Below, piece by piece: positions 37,501 to 49,577 of a stretch of 64,000 bases of DNA (position 1 is the first letter of the stretch; the number at the start of each line of letters is the position of its first letter). The position numbers and the translations under genes are program-made. The notes under the pieces were generated by a model. The model saw only the letters and a program-made list of their open reading frames with translations, was not told where the DNA came from and did not search any database. The stretch is from Reticulitermes speratus (lineage: Eukaryota > Arthropoda > Insecta > Blattodea > Rhinotermitidae): positions 26,713,444-26,777,443 of the forward strand of contig JAJKFL010000330.1 of NCBI GenBank assembly GCA_021186555.1, given 5' to 3'.

Positions 37501-40500
37501 AACCTGTCCCAGTGCCATCTTGTCCACCACATGGACTGCCCTGGGACTGAACCCGGGCCTCTGTGGTAAGAAGTTGGTGAATAACCACCTAAGCCATGAC
37601 ATGGCCGCATTCTGATTCATAAAATAATCTTTTACTATTAGAGGAAATAGTGATCAGAGTTTACAAACCCTGTCATGATAGTCAGTATTCCAGCCAAGAT
37701 TCAAACGAGGCACCTCCCAAACATAAGTCAAAATCATAACAGCTCAAACTCAGTTCACTCTCTTCTCTGACAGATGGTGAAGTAAACAAGTTCAGCATAA
37801 AGGCCAGTTTTTTTATGTTACAATATTCAGTGCTTAATGCCATTCACCCGAACATCAACACGTGCCAAATCAGTTACATTTAGTTTTTAGCAAAGCACTG
37901 ACATTCCTGTATGATGTGACTCACCATGTATGAGCTATAAACAGCATTTACACTACATCACCATGCTACTTACCAAATCCTAGTATTTTGAACACATTGA
38001 CTTTACATTTCACCACTTTGAATTTCAGCATCTAACATTAAGATTTTATACACCAAAACAAGTTTAATTACAAGTGAAGGTAACTTACTGAGATGTAGGA
38101 AGTAGCAATGCAGAGGCGCTTGATACGTGGTAGCAAGGCATTCTTCATGGCTGGATAATCAATGAGTCCTGCAAATGTTGGCAACACAGACAAACAAAGC
38201 TCTTGAATCTGCTGAGCGTCCGACTCCAGTGCTCGATACAACATTGGTAGTACATCACTTTTAATTTCTTCTGCTGGTGTCAGCTTCAAAAGCAGCTCCA
38301 TTTTTTGCATAAATATCAACAAAATCTAAAAGTGAGAAACATAAAACTGATTCACCTACAAAACCAAACATCTATGCAAACATCAAATTAAAGTCATATG
38401 CATGCACGTGCATGTGCACACAAACATGTACACATTCAATGGTAACAAGGAAAATGATACATATGTTTCCAACTACAGAAATGCTTTACTTGTGGGATAC
38501 TGAACAGTTTGTTGTTGTTTGCATCATTTATGCCACTTGTGGATGACACTGAAATACTTATCAAATGTATCTCTGGGGGAATTGGTTTTCTCACACTTAA
38601 TTATGGTATTCACTAACTGGGGTACATGCAGAATAAATAAGAAACTGTTCATATACTCGTAAGACGCAGTGTATGTAAATACAAGATAATTTCTTCACTA
38701 AACTATGTAAAGAAAATGTTTTTATACAAATGAACACAATTACATAACAAATAGCATTAAATTAGCTCTAAAATATTTAAGGACATATGAAATACACACT
38801 TAAAAAATCTGTCAACAATCAAAAGACCTACAATGCTACAAATGACATAGCTTCCATGCATATTCAATATAGTATGTCATTTGCCACAGATTATGGTTGT
38901 ATGATGATTTCTGGCATACAGAAGATGTGAATATAAATTGTTCATTTAACCACAATTACACTACGTTGATGTACACATTCCAGAAGTTTGAATATTTCTT
39001 ACACTAAGTGTGGGTTATTTAATAAAATAAATTTCACAAATATGAATAAATAATGTATTTCATACACTGGGCTTTAGCTGGGACCAGAAAAAACATTAAT
39101 TAAATATGGAACTTCACTATGTGCAGGAATGCGGGAATCACGGTCTCACTTTATTTAATGATAAACCTGCTTCCCTTCAATCTTCAATGGAAAAAAACTT
39201 TTATTTTCACTTCTTATATCACTGTTATGTGATCTGTGAACAACAAATTTCACATTTTTCTCCTCGTCTGGTCCCCTAACTTTATCCCTACACATGCTGT
39301 CACATGGAAATTGTTGTAAATAAACTTCCCTGTACTACATTACTCCATGAAACTACATGAGGTATCTCACGCATTCTCTTAAAATGGCAGGGAAGAGGGG
39401 AACACGTTGATTACCTGGATAGGGTCCTGCATCTTCATGACAGGCTTTAGCTGTGGAAGAATGTGCTGTGTGTACTCCTCTCTGCTGCAGTTCTCTGCCA
39501 CTAACAGCACATTTGGCAGAACAAATGGAACCATGGTTGGATTCACAAATTCCTTCATCAAACATGGAAGTATTCTGAAATAAAATATGATATTGGACAT
39601 ATCTTTAAGACCCCTGTATTAAACACTCAATAATGATTACGCTATACAATACATTCTATTAAGTTTATTTCTCAACAAAACCCGGGTCAGGAAGTGACAG
39701 TGTGGACTGGATTCAACTGGCCCAGTATAAGGTGCAGAAGCAGGCTCTTTATGAACTCAGATATGAACCTCCATATTCACTAAATCCTTGACCATCTGGG
39801 CAACTATCAGCAAAGCAAGGCAGCATCTGGTTAATACATTAATTAATGTGTCACATAAAATCAATATTGCCAACTGTTTGCTATGAGAAAAAATACAATA
39901 TGCTCTTGACAATACATTATATAATCTGATTTTTCAGATAATCCATAAGCTAATTACCAAAGAAATGATCATCTCTATACTACGTATCCCATCTCTTTAG
40001 ATGTTTTAATGTATCGAATATGAATGCACTGGATTTTACACCTTCTAAGTATCTTTTTGTATCCCCCTTAATTTTCTCTCTTATGAATTTTATGCCTACG
40101 CAAACCACCATACATAAACCTTTGACTCATTCTTATCATATTCCTATTCTCCTGATCAGTTTCTCTACTTCTTGATGGATGCTTTATGGAACAGCGTGAC
40201 AACACTGTCTAGTGTACTGCTGCATACATCAAACACTGTGCATATGCAGTATTGCATTTAAACAGGTTGTCATCTTCTGGGCTGTCACTGTATAATCTTC
40301 CTGATGGACACCAACATTTTGCAGAAATATGCTGCCTTTGTCTTCACGGTTGAATTGTGTATGATGATACAATTAGGCAAAGGTTGTGGTCAATCAGATC
40401 TACAGAAGTGGGATAGTGGACAGAACCCGGTCCAGACCAATAGGAATGGTGAAGAGAAAATGGAAACACCAAGAAACAAAATGGCTCCTTTCAAAGGCCA

Positions 40501-43500
40501 ATATGTGCTTTCACAGGAGGGAACATGGACAGAACAACCCTTCTCAAGGCCATAGCAAATGTAAAGTGGGAAATGCCTTCCCTGCAGCCTGACTATATAA
40601 CCTAAGTGCATTCTCACCCTATTCATCTCAGCCCTGATTATGAACGCAGCACATTCCTCCAAAACAGTGGTATCCACCTAAAGGACTACATGTTGTCACA
40701 ACACAGAACACCAGGGTCTTTAAGATATGAAGTTATACACAATACAATGCAGCAATATACAGTCATAAATTAATAACATAATTACTACTCCTTCCAGATG
40801 GAAAACAAGGGGCACATATTTTTTGCAAACATTCAGTGAAACATGGTGAATACCAAACTCCATCAACACACAACACATTTAACATGATTCAACACACACT
40901 AAAAGATAAATACAGTAGAACCCAGATAAGAAGTCCCCGCATAAGAAGATTTCCCCTGTAAGAAGTCTGATTTTTAAAGTCCCGAAATCCTATTGCTTTT
41001 AATAAACTTCCCTCTTAATACCGTATATTCTCGAATCTAAACCGCACCCGAATCTAATCTGCACCCAGTTTTTGGCGACTTCTTAAACGAAAAAAAGTTA
41101 GTTCGCGATTCTAATCCGCACCTTTCCTTCAACCACCCCTTGCCCACGGGGCGACTGATTGAATAATATTGGATGTTACCAATGCGTTAAAATCCGACGC
41201 TACGCCTGTGGCCGATGAGTCATACCGATACAGGCGGGTCTTTCTCAACAGACGTTCGCAATCTCGTCTGAAGCCAGCTGATCTTTAGTTGTTGAAACGT
41301 GGGAGGTGCTTGTTCCAATTTGTCGTGTACCGTAGTTATGGAAGAGGGACACCTGAAATCTAAACGACTCTCATATACGGCAAAGTTCAAACGTGAAGTT
41401 ATTCGGTGTGCAGAGGAGAATGGAAACCGCAAAGCCGCTGCAATTTTTGGAGTTGATGAAAGCAACGTTCGACTATGGCGGAAACACAAGGCAGCGATCA
41501 GCGGGTGAGAGGCGTCACAAGGAAATTCACTGGACCCAAGAAAGGACGATTTCCTGAAATTGATGATGCAGTCTTCACGTTTTTTCAAGAGAGACGCAAG
41601 ACTGGACTGTTTGTGAGTTATGATCTACTCGCGAGGAGGCGATAAAGAAGGCCAGATCTTTGAACATTCCTCGAATTATGAGTGATGACGGCGAGTCTGA
41701 TGATAATAAATTAAATAAAAAATAAAATAATAGATTACTGTATTGTATTGTTCTTACGTTGTTTTAATACGTAATTACGTTATTGTTATATTGTACAGCA
41801 GCTCAATCATTTTTCCAAAATCCAGCTCTAGACCGCGAATCTAATCCGCACGCGAATCTAATCCGCATCTGATTTTTTAGCCCTCTAAAACTGTAAAAAA
41901 TGTGCGGATTAGATTCGAGAATATACGGTAAGTCTTCCCGCTTAAGGTGTCCCTAATCCTCTGGTCCCTTGAAAGACTTCTTAACAGGGTTCTACTGTAA
42001 TTCCTAACTATTAATATGTCAATCACATCAAAACAAGTGAAATTCTAACAAAGCAAAGCTAATTAAGTAAGAGTTCGTGCCTCAGACGGTCACAGTCTTC
42101 ACTACTGTTTAATTTAAACTCACCTATATATACACACTCGATGTGGCAGATTTTGTACAATCTGTGGCAAGCCCTTGTAGAACTGAGACTTCTGGAGATT
42201 ATCCCATTGAAATAAAGAGTCCAAGTAATTAAGAGTTTTCACTCCCACATCTTCAAAAAACTCAATCTGTAAGAAAAGGTTAAAGTATGTACATACAGTT
42301 ACAGCGATAACTAACTACATGGAGCAGTCTTTGTTCAGAAGCTAACAGTCCCTCAGTGGGCCAAGACATTCATCACATTGAACGATATTCAAAGGTTCAT
42401 CACTGCGTTCACAACACCCCACCAATGGACCCTGTCTTGAGCCAAAAGAATCCCTTCCACATCCTCAGATCTTGTTTCTTTAAGATCCAATTTAATATTA
42501 TCATCCCATCTACACCTCCGTCTCCCACACAGTTTTTTTTTCTTTCAAGTTTTATAACTTAACTTTTCATGCATTCCCAATACTTCCTCTATGCAGTGGC
42601 ACAGTTGGTTCAGGCACTGTGCTACAAGCTGGAAGGTCACGGGGTCAATTCCCATTGAGGTCACTGGATTTTAAAATGATATAACCCTTCCACTATGGCC
42701 CTGGGGTCAATTCAGCCTCTAACACAAACAAGTACCAGCGATATCTCCTGGCGGGAAGAGGCGGCCAGTGCCTAGGGATGACAACCTTGCTACCTTCATG
42801 TGCCATTGTCTAGAAATTTCGGGAGCCTCAACCTCCTGGACCCCTAAGGGCCTGTCCAGGCCTGTATACGGATTGCTTTACCTTTTTAATACCTCCTCAT
42901 CCTAATAATATCTGGTAAAAAACAAAAATATGAAGCTCATCATATGCAATTATATTCACTCTCATACTATTTCCTCTACTTTCGGTACAAATATTCTTCT
43001 CAGCACCTTGTTATTAAATTTTGGCCAGTTGGCATACTACATACAGTACGCACATAAGAAAACACCCCTACAAATTAATTTTATATATTCAGGCAACAAG
43101 GAAATTCACTGCATTTTTAAGACATGCTGCATAATATCTGGTTTATTTTCCACAAAAATGCCATTTATTTCATAATTTTATCTTTTTTTTTTGTTCAAAC
43201 AATATTCACGTTTTTCATAAAGCATGAGCTAAAATTTAAATACCCATACCTGTTTTCTAAAAGTTAAACATATTTTATTTTAGTGAAATACTCAGTACTA
43301 TGCAAAATGATGTTTGAACAGAACTTAAAAAATAGGCTAAAGAGAGAGACTGAATTTGCAACATACCTTTGTGAATTGATGAGCATCAGGCCTTAATTCT
43401 GGTGTAACATTCAACAACATTTTGACAAACTCTCGTAGTCCATCTGTTACACACAGCAATCGTGAAGCAGACACCTGTTTTAGCTGAAGGTAAAAACAAT

Positions 43501-46500
43501 AGTTACATAAACAGCTGTGTGCAATATGAGCAAGCAAGTCTGTTGTCAGGAAATATTTTTGTCCAAACTAACAATGTTCAAACCAGTGAGAAAGATCTCA
43601 GTGAATATTTACTGTGAGACAAAATGCTGAATAACATTTTTTGTTTCTGATATACACACTCAAAAAATTCAAAATGTTTGCATGTAGTCATATTTTTTTA
43701 GTGCACTCATGAATCAAATTTATTTGTGAGTAAATCATGTTTCATTGAAAAAAATGCAGCACTAGATGCTGTCTTGTAACTCTCAGAGCTCTTATTACAC
43801 AAACACAGATACATTATTTAGGATGTGACTTCTGTAAGTACCAAAAATCAAAACATGTAACAGGTGTAACATAATTTGAAAAAACAGAAAATTAATACTA
43901 ATGACATTTAACTCAAATTACAGTAAAACCCCTATTTAATGAATTGCTGGGGGATTAGAATATATTTCACTAAATCGAGGTTTTCATTAAATGCAGGTTT
44001 TCAATTAAAATGAGTTAAATTTATGTTTTTTGCTTGTTTATTAATTCCATTATGGTCTCTACAATAAAAATCCATTTTTCAACTTTGTATGCACAATACT
44101 TATATTAATATTTTTAAAATAAACATTTAGAAACAAATTCCAGTGACAAGCAAGCCTTATTGCTAATGAAAATGAAATTTTCTGTAATGAATCATGATTA
44201 CAAAAAAAATTTAAAAATCTTAAAAGTATTTTCAAAATTGACATAAATCTTTAAACAATTTTTCATCCCTCCTTTAAAAAGCTTCATCATACAACTTTAA
44301 ATAGAAAATATTAAAATATATTTGGAATTTTCACATCAAAAAATATCAAAATTATTCAAAAACCAAGCATACATAGCTATAAGAAAATTATTTATTAAAA
44401 TAGTCCAGCACACTTGCTTGCTTCTTCTGGCGGGTGCTCTGAACATTCAGAACTTCTCGCTCCAAAGAATTTACTTTTGATGTAGTAGTGCTGTCAACAT
44501 CAAAAGAAGTTAAATATCTTCATACCACTTCAAGTGCCTGAACCACTTCACCAAGTGTAGGAACTGATTCTTCTTCTTGTACTGCCTCTTCTTCTTCTTC
44601 CTCTACCTCTTTGGCATCACAGATTTCTTCCATGTCTTGTGGAGGATCAGGCGTACTCTCAAGATCATCACACCGGACAAACTCTTCAAACTTTGTGTCC
44701 ATGTCAGGTGCAATTTTCAACCAATTTTCATGGTCAATCACATCCATATCTACATCAATTTCCATAGCATTGTTGCAATTGAATGCAGCCTTATGAAAAG
44801 GGTTTGATGTTGTTTGAGGTGTAACTGAATTCCATGCAGCTGTTACCATATGCATACCCTGAAGGATGCTAAGTTTCAAATGTTTATTCATCTCCACGTA
44901 GGATACTACTTTCTGCACCAAAGCCTTCCTGTACTTTGCTTTCATGGAGTGAATAATACCCATGTCAAGTGGCTGCAGATGACTAGTACAATTAGCCGGA
45001 AAAAACACCACTTTAATATTGCGAAGAAAATCATTGTCCAGAGGGCGAGCCAGACATTTATCAATAAATAGAAGAATTTTTCTATTTGCAAACACCCATC
45101 TTTGCATCTAATGATGATCATATGGTGATGATTTGATGTTTTTTCTTTTGATGGCTTCACCCCCACATTTCACTTCTTCGTCTAGTATTAATTATTTATT
45201 CTTCATTATACAAAACAATGAAGATGGTACAAGATTAAATTTCCATGCAATTTCTATTGTGGGCATGCTTGGGTTCTTTTCCACTTCTTGAATTATTTTC
45301 ACTTTTTCCACAATTGTCAGCTTCTTCCTTTTACAAGTAGCCATTATTAAGAAATAAAAAAATATAATAAAAATAGTAGAAAGAATTTTTCACAAATGCT
45401 CCAGGTTTACGCAGTGATCGCAAAACAGGCATGCAGCAGCAGAGTAACTTCTAGATAAGGTAGACGGAGAGGGGACAGGCATTACGTCATCAGGATCGGA
45501 GTAATGGACAGGCTAAGTGATTACGTCACAGTTTCCCCTACCATTGCGCTTCCGCATATTTCACACTACTTTGTCTCGCTTAGACATAGACAACAGTACC
45601 GGGCACTCCTGGACGATCACCAATCCAGGCGCTATCCCAGCGCAATGATGTTCGGTGATCTAACGGGAATTGGTGTTTCCATCATCGCAGGCCATTGCCT
45701 CAATGTTTTAAGCGTATAACGTAATTTTTACATACAATATGTAACTTTTGTGATTTTTTTTTGCTCATGGAAAAAATTTACTAAATGCGGGAAATGTCAA
45801 ATAACAATTGAAGTATGAGTACGTAATATTTTTCCACTAAATGCGGGGTTTTCTCTAAATCGGGATTCACTAAATGCGGGAAAATAATACATGGTTTATA
45901 TGGAGCTATTGTTGGGACATGAAAAAATCACCACTAAATCCAGGATTTCACTAAATGCTAAAATAATTTTTCAAGCATGTTGGTGAAATTCAGGAGGAGC
46001 GACACAGGAACAGGAGACATAAAAGCTACATAAAAACAAAGCAACAACTCAGGGGAGAAGCACTCAACTACATATAGGATTTGTGATACAAATAAGCTAA
46101 AATTCACACTACACACAATTGCCAATTAAAAGGAATATCTGTGACTGGATTGTTTTTTGCCAATAAAGACAACGTCTTACACACATACCTCATAAGCATT
46201 CCTTTTATAAGAGTTCCAGTCTCCATTATTGTTGTTCAGAGGTTGACCAGAATTGTGTAGGGCCAAGATGAGCATCCCAAGGGAAAACATGTCACTGGCT
46301 GGAGAATGGCTCAGGGTGAGGGCATATTCAGGAGCCAAGTAATCCAGACATGGTTGCGCCATTGGATGCAGTGTAGGGCTGTACTCTACAAATGGCCAGT
46401 ATGGCTCCAAAAACAAGAAACGCCAACAATTACTCAATACTCATGTTTCAAATTTAAGAATTTCTGGGGCAATAACTACTAGCCAACCTAACATTCATGA

Positions 46501-49500
46501 TGATTAATGAAGTCACTGTTATGGATGGGAACTGCAGTTACAAGCAGCTGGCTTCTAGACAAATATGTATTATGAATTACAAGCAAGAAACTGGAACAGA
46601 TCAGCTCTGGTACCTAAAAAAAAATACATTCCAGCAAATGAGTTATTTAAATGCACTTTGTATGCAAACTTTCTTAGATGGATTAGAGATGACTTAAGAA
46701 TGCTATATAAGCTGCAAAGACTATTTAGTGTGTTTACTGAATTTGAAAGGACTGGAGAGGAAGCACCAATGGCTTACTGTATGGTACTGGAAGGGAATGA
46801 GGACAACCGACAAAAACCTCAGTCAGGCCTGCCAATGTCCCAGCTGACAACTGAACCAGGCATCTCCTGAATATAGATCAGTAACATGTCTGCCTAAAAC
46901 AATTTCTTACTTTCCAATTATACATGATCGACACAGCTATTCTATGCACATGCACACATATTTTGTGAAAGAAAAATCAAAAATATAATCGCAAGAAACC
47001 TAATGGCTCTTCATGCACTCAATCCGTCCTTGGTCTTTTGTTAGAAGAAAAGCTCATCCAAAAGTACAGTGTTTGCCATGTGATTTAAATTCCTAAATAG
47101 ACACTACAATAATGTAACTGAAGAAAGAAAGAAAGAAAAATAAGAAAGAAAGAAGTAATAAATAAGTTTTCATAATTTGTGATTAAGAAGAATATAAAAA
47201 TATTACCTGTGAGTCTTGTGTGTTATGGCTGTGTATGCAGAAGTCAAAACCAAATATCTTCCAGGCACCTTGCTGGTTAACCACAATTACTTCAGGACAG
47301 ATATTGTGATGCAAGAGTTTCACATCACTGTGAAGGAATGCCAGGCCTTCCCCTACCTAAAAAAACATATCCAGGTCAATTATAATGAAGCACAACTACT
47401 GACAGGTTAAAAAACTTCTCCTATTTTCACAGAAGGCAATTAGGAAATGTCACTCTGCAGTCATATGACTGAAGTAAATCTGAAATCCTTACAGTTTAAT
47501 GAAAGAGAAAGAATTTGTGATGAGGCATGTCAAGATATATTCTGCCTGTTGTATTGTCAGAATCAAAAACTTACACAATATATTAGCTACTTACAGTCTA
47601 AAGAGACAAAATCCCTATATGAAATAGCAGAAAAACAAGGAGACAAAGAGATACTGTTGATTCTTGGTTTATTTAACCCTTCAAAACCCAGTGCTTACTA
47701 CATGTACTATCAGGCTTAACATTCAAAAACCCTAAATTCTGCCCACAGAATGTATTCAAGTGTTTTGTATGATTCCCACAACAAAAAGAGATTACTTCCC
47801 TGCTCAGAATCAAGAGACTGGTTTTTGTAATGGAGATGCAGGGTTTACTGTGCAATATGAATTGGACCCTTAAATATAACTCAAGTTGCAGTTAGGTTTT
47901 GAAGGGTTAAAGATGCTTTCCCACCTACAAAGCACCGAATGGTGAAAGAATGATGGATGATGAAATGGTAAGGATGTGGAAGAAAGTGGCCATGACTTAT
48001 TTTAAAGTATTATCCCAGCATGTCTGGAGGAACTGATGAAAACCACAACATATATGGCTATTAAACCAATGTTTGGACAACATTTTGAACAATGAATCTC
48101 CCAAATTTGAAGTAGGATTAACAACATTCAATGAGACAGGCAGAGAAATAAAGAAACATAAAAAAGATTCAGAACAGGGTGGTTTAGGCAAGTAATGAGA
48201 ACACACACTGAAAGACTGTCAGAAACAACTACATATACTCATAATTATAATAAAAACTTTCTACAGAATACAAAACTAAAAAGAGAATCAAAACTTTCAG
48301 CAGCTGCCTACATAAAAAAATGCAGAACAATTTTACACCTCCATTCTTCAGTTCTGTATTAAACACTACTACAACAGGAAAAGCTAGTTTACCTGCAAGA
48401 GGCCATATTTGATTTCCACTTCAAACAGTTTGTAATTCTTAAGTTGTGAGGGTAGAGGAGACGGCATATTCTCTGTTGATCCCAAGATATTAGCAAGGCT
48501 GGCAAATACAGGCTCTGTAGCAAATGCTAGGCTCTCCCTGTATCAATAACAAAACAATGATTACTGAAAGAAAGGAAATTATAAGACTTATGATTAGGAC
48601 GTAAGTGAATATATATCATACCTAGATTCTTCCAGTGGATGTTGTACAATCAGAATCTGAGGATGTCTTAGTCTGGTAAGCTGTGAGACACCCCGACGCA
48701 ATGTTTCCAACATAGCTTCTCTATCACTACGAGGCCATCTTTCTAACTGGCGTTTCTCAAAGACAAAAATAGCTGCCTCTTGTTTTGTGGACTTCTTGTA
48801 GCCTTGGTAAATTTTCCATAGCAAACCTGCTCAAAAAAAACACTAAAAGTAACTGTAAACTGATCATACACAACAGCAAAATTGTAGCTTCAATAACATT
48901 TAACCACAATCAAATTAAATAAATAGACCAAACAAATGCACTATTTAACTGCTTTAATGTAGTGTCCTTCTTGTATCACCCTACACGTGTTTCGGACCTA
49001 AAGTCCATCTTCATGGGGTCTCAGTATTATTAAAAACTACTAAAACAAGCACATGTTTACACGAACGTAGTTAAACATTAGAACATTAAAGTAGTTAAAT
49101 AGTGCATTTGTTGGTCTATTTATTTAATTTGATTCATAGAAATGCACGGTGACAACAGTGTGAAAATTATAACCACAAGTCTGTCAGACGCTTGTCAATT
49201 ACTTTATTTAACAGGCAGAGACAGACAGGTCATAGCCAGTTTCTGATGCCTGTGCACATGAGTCTTATGTTCAAACCAAACTTGACAAACGTGTTATAGA
49301 TGTCAAAAATTGTTTGCAACCACTAAGTCAAACATTTAACAGTTCTGTTTGGAAACCTCATGAGGCAACATGCCAGCATAACTACACGTCTTGTACTACC
49401 GAGCCACAGAGAATATGAATGAAGACATTACCTGGACCAGCACTAGCTATGTGGCAAGTGGCTTCAAACTCCCGAGTCACTGGATTTCCAGGAAGAACAA

Positions 49501-49557
49501 CTGACAACTGAGATACTGTTTACTGACAGTAGAGCGGAGTTTGTTCAGGACATCCAT
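34543..49557 (-). CDS. SCYL2: SCY1-like pseudokinase 2 (13 coding exons)
   Basis: Exons in coding order: 49557-49432, 48826-48622, 48537-48393, 47356-47207, 46404-46189, 43483-43367, 42266-42124, 39574-39415, 38325-38089, 37290-37158, 36536-36317, 35823-35617 and 35041-34543 (TAG 34543-34545). All splice phases match. The family is a clathrin-coat pseudokinase acting in TGN/endosome traffic. Exons 1-7 form the kinase-like domain: the HRD position reads LLHHNICPE and the DFG position GFDFC, so catalysis is not expected. Exons 7-11 are HEAT-like repeats (NALLPRIKRLC, ALTHKKLGITKE). Exons 12-13 are a Pro/Gln/Ser-rich tail with acidic LGLDDF and a terminal EINDFLS. CDS total is 2558 nt, one short of 853 codons. 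The missing base lies in the AAA run at 49519-49521 of exon 1, after LNKLRSTVS and before VSQLSVVLPGNPVTREFE. A TTTTAG acceptor just upstream (about 49577) implies a spliced 5' leader. Confidence 0.95.
36606..36663. repeat. 58-bp hairpin in SCYL2 intron 10
   Basis: GAGATAAATTGCCGTCAGCA.. is mirrored by ..TGACGGCAATTTATTTCTC about a CTAGTACTAG centre, with a few mismatches. No coding content. It may be the core of a very short inverted-repeat element. Confidence 0.7.
37392..37612 (-). repeat. tRNA-derived SINE, family B
   Basis: Starting near 37612 on minus: box A-like TGGCTTAGGTGGTTATTC, box B-like CGGGTTCAGTCCC, a body with CATGTGGTGGACAAGATGG, then ATCATCATCATTTCACC and a tail near 37392. 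An (AT)n tract at 37359-37372 lies just beyond. I did not see clear target duplications. It sits in intron 9 of SCYL2. Confidence 0.7.
39690..39815 (+). repeat. non-LTR retrotransposon 3'-end relic
   Basis: GTGTGGACTGGATTCAACTGG, CAGGCTCTTTATGAACTCAG and GAACCTCCATATTCACTAAA match the terminal module of the copies at 25.5 and 31.6 kb. It lies in SCYL2 intron 7. Confidence 0.5.
40290..40600 (+). repeat. non-LTR repeat fragment, related to 61500-61710
   Basis: GTCCAGACCAATAGGAATGGTGAAGAG.AAATGG aligns with TCTGGGCCAGTAGGAATGGTAAAATGG at 61593, and CTTCTCAAGGCCATAGCAAA with CCTTCTCCATGCTGTAGCAAA at 61681. No intact frame. It lies in SCYL2 intron 7. Confidence 0.5.
40913..41997. mobile_element. 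Tigger/pogo-type MITE carrying a nested transposon
   Basis: Terminal inverted repeats CAGTAGAACCC (40913) and GGGTTCTACTG (to 41997), flanked by TA duplications (40911-40912, 41998-41999). Removing the nested insert at 41021-41928 leaves about 175 bp of AAGAAGTCC-rich sequence with no coding capacity, a typical non-autonomous derivative. It lies in SCYL2 intron 7. Confidence 0.85.
41021..41928 (+). mobile_element. 908-bp TA-flanked DNA transposon with Brinker/pogo-like HTH, copy 1
   Basis: Ends CCGTATATTCTCG and CGAGAATATACGG are inverted, with subterminal repeats of AATCTAATCCGCAC and TA at each side (41019-41020, 41929-41930). At 41339-41508 a short frame encodes MEEGHLKSKRLSYTAKFKRE followed by a helix-turn-helix ending GVDESNVRLWRKHKAAISG, like the Brinker/CENP-B-type DNA-binding domains of pogo-like transposases. 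A TGA then stops it, and downstream KKGRFPEIDDAVFTFFQERR continues in another frame. No DDE catalytic domain is present, so it is non-autonomous. Copy 2 is at 59439-60204. Confidence 0.85.
42590..42887 (+). repeat. tRNA-derived SINE, family A, second copy
   Basis: Matches 18702-19011 along its length: box A-like TGGCACAGTTGGTTCAGG, box B-like ACGGGGTCAATTCCC, GGCGGCCAGTGCCTAGG, and a GGATTGCTTTACCTTT end. Target duplication with one mismatch: AATACTTCCTC (42579-42589) and AATACCTCCTC (42888-42898). It lies in SCYL2 intron 6. Confidence 0.9.
43921..45965 (-). mobile_element. Tigger/pogo transposon relic with transposase remains
   Basis: The left end CAGTAAAACCCC at 43921 follows a TA. Many CACTAAATGCGGG-type subterminal repeats occur near both ends, but the far end is worn. 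On minus, 45344-45180 encodes an N-terminal helix-turn-helix (MATCKRKKLTIVEKVKIIQE ... KFNLVPSS) ending in a stop. 45107-44520 keeps the DDE part: LLFIDKC with the Asp, VVFFPANCTSHLQPLDMGII with the second Asp, and an acidic Glu-rich tail. The N-terminal catalytic segment between them is lost. It lies in SCYL2 intron 5. Confidence 0.85.
47119..47155 (+). repeat. (GAAA)n microsatellite
   Basis: Interrupted GAAA repeat in SCYL2 intron 4, about 50 bp below exon 4. Length is likely variable between individuals or assemblies. Confidence 0.7.
48908..49134. repeat. inverted-repeat element with hammerhead-like core, SCYL2 intron 1
   Basis: 53-bp arms (48908-48960 and 49083-49134; AATCAAATTAAATAAATAG...) are nearly exact inverted copies around a 122-bp centre. 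On minus the centre reads CCCC, ATGAAGA in place of CTGANGA, stem II GGAC/GTCC, GAAA (48993-48990), self-complementary CACGTG, then GGG pairing with CCC. It has the same layout as the Penelope-type motifs elsewhere in the window but with one core substitution. Confidence 0.7.
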
Positions 49558-49577
49558 ACTGATCAACAGCACTTATC

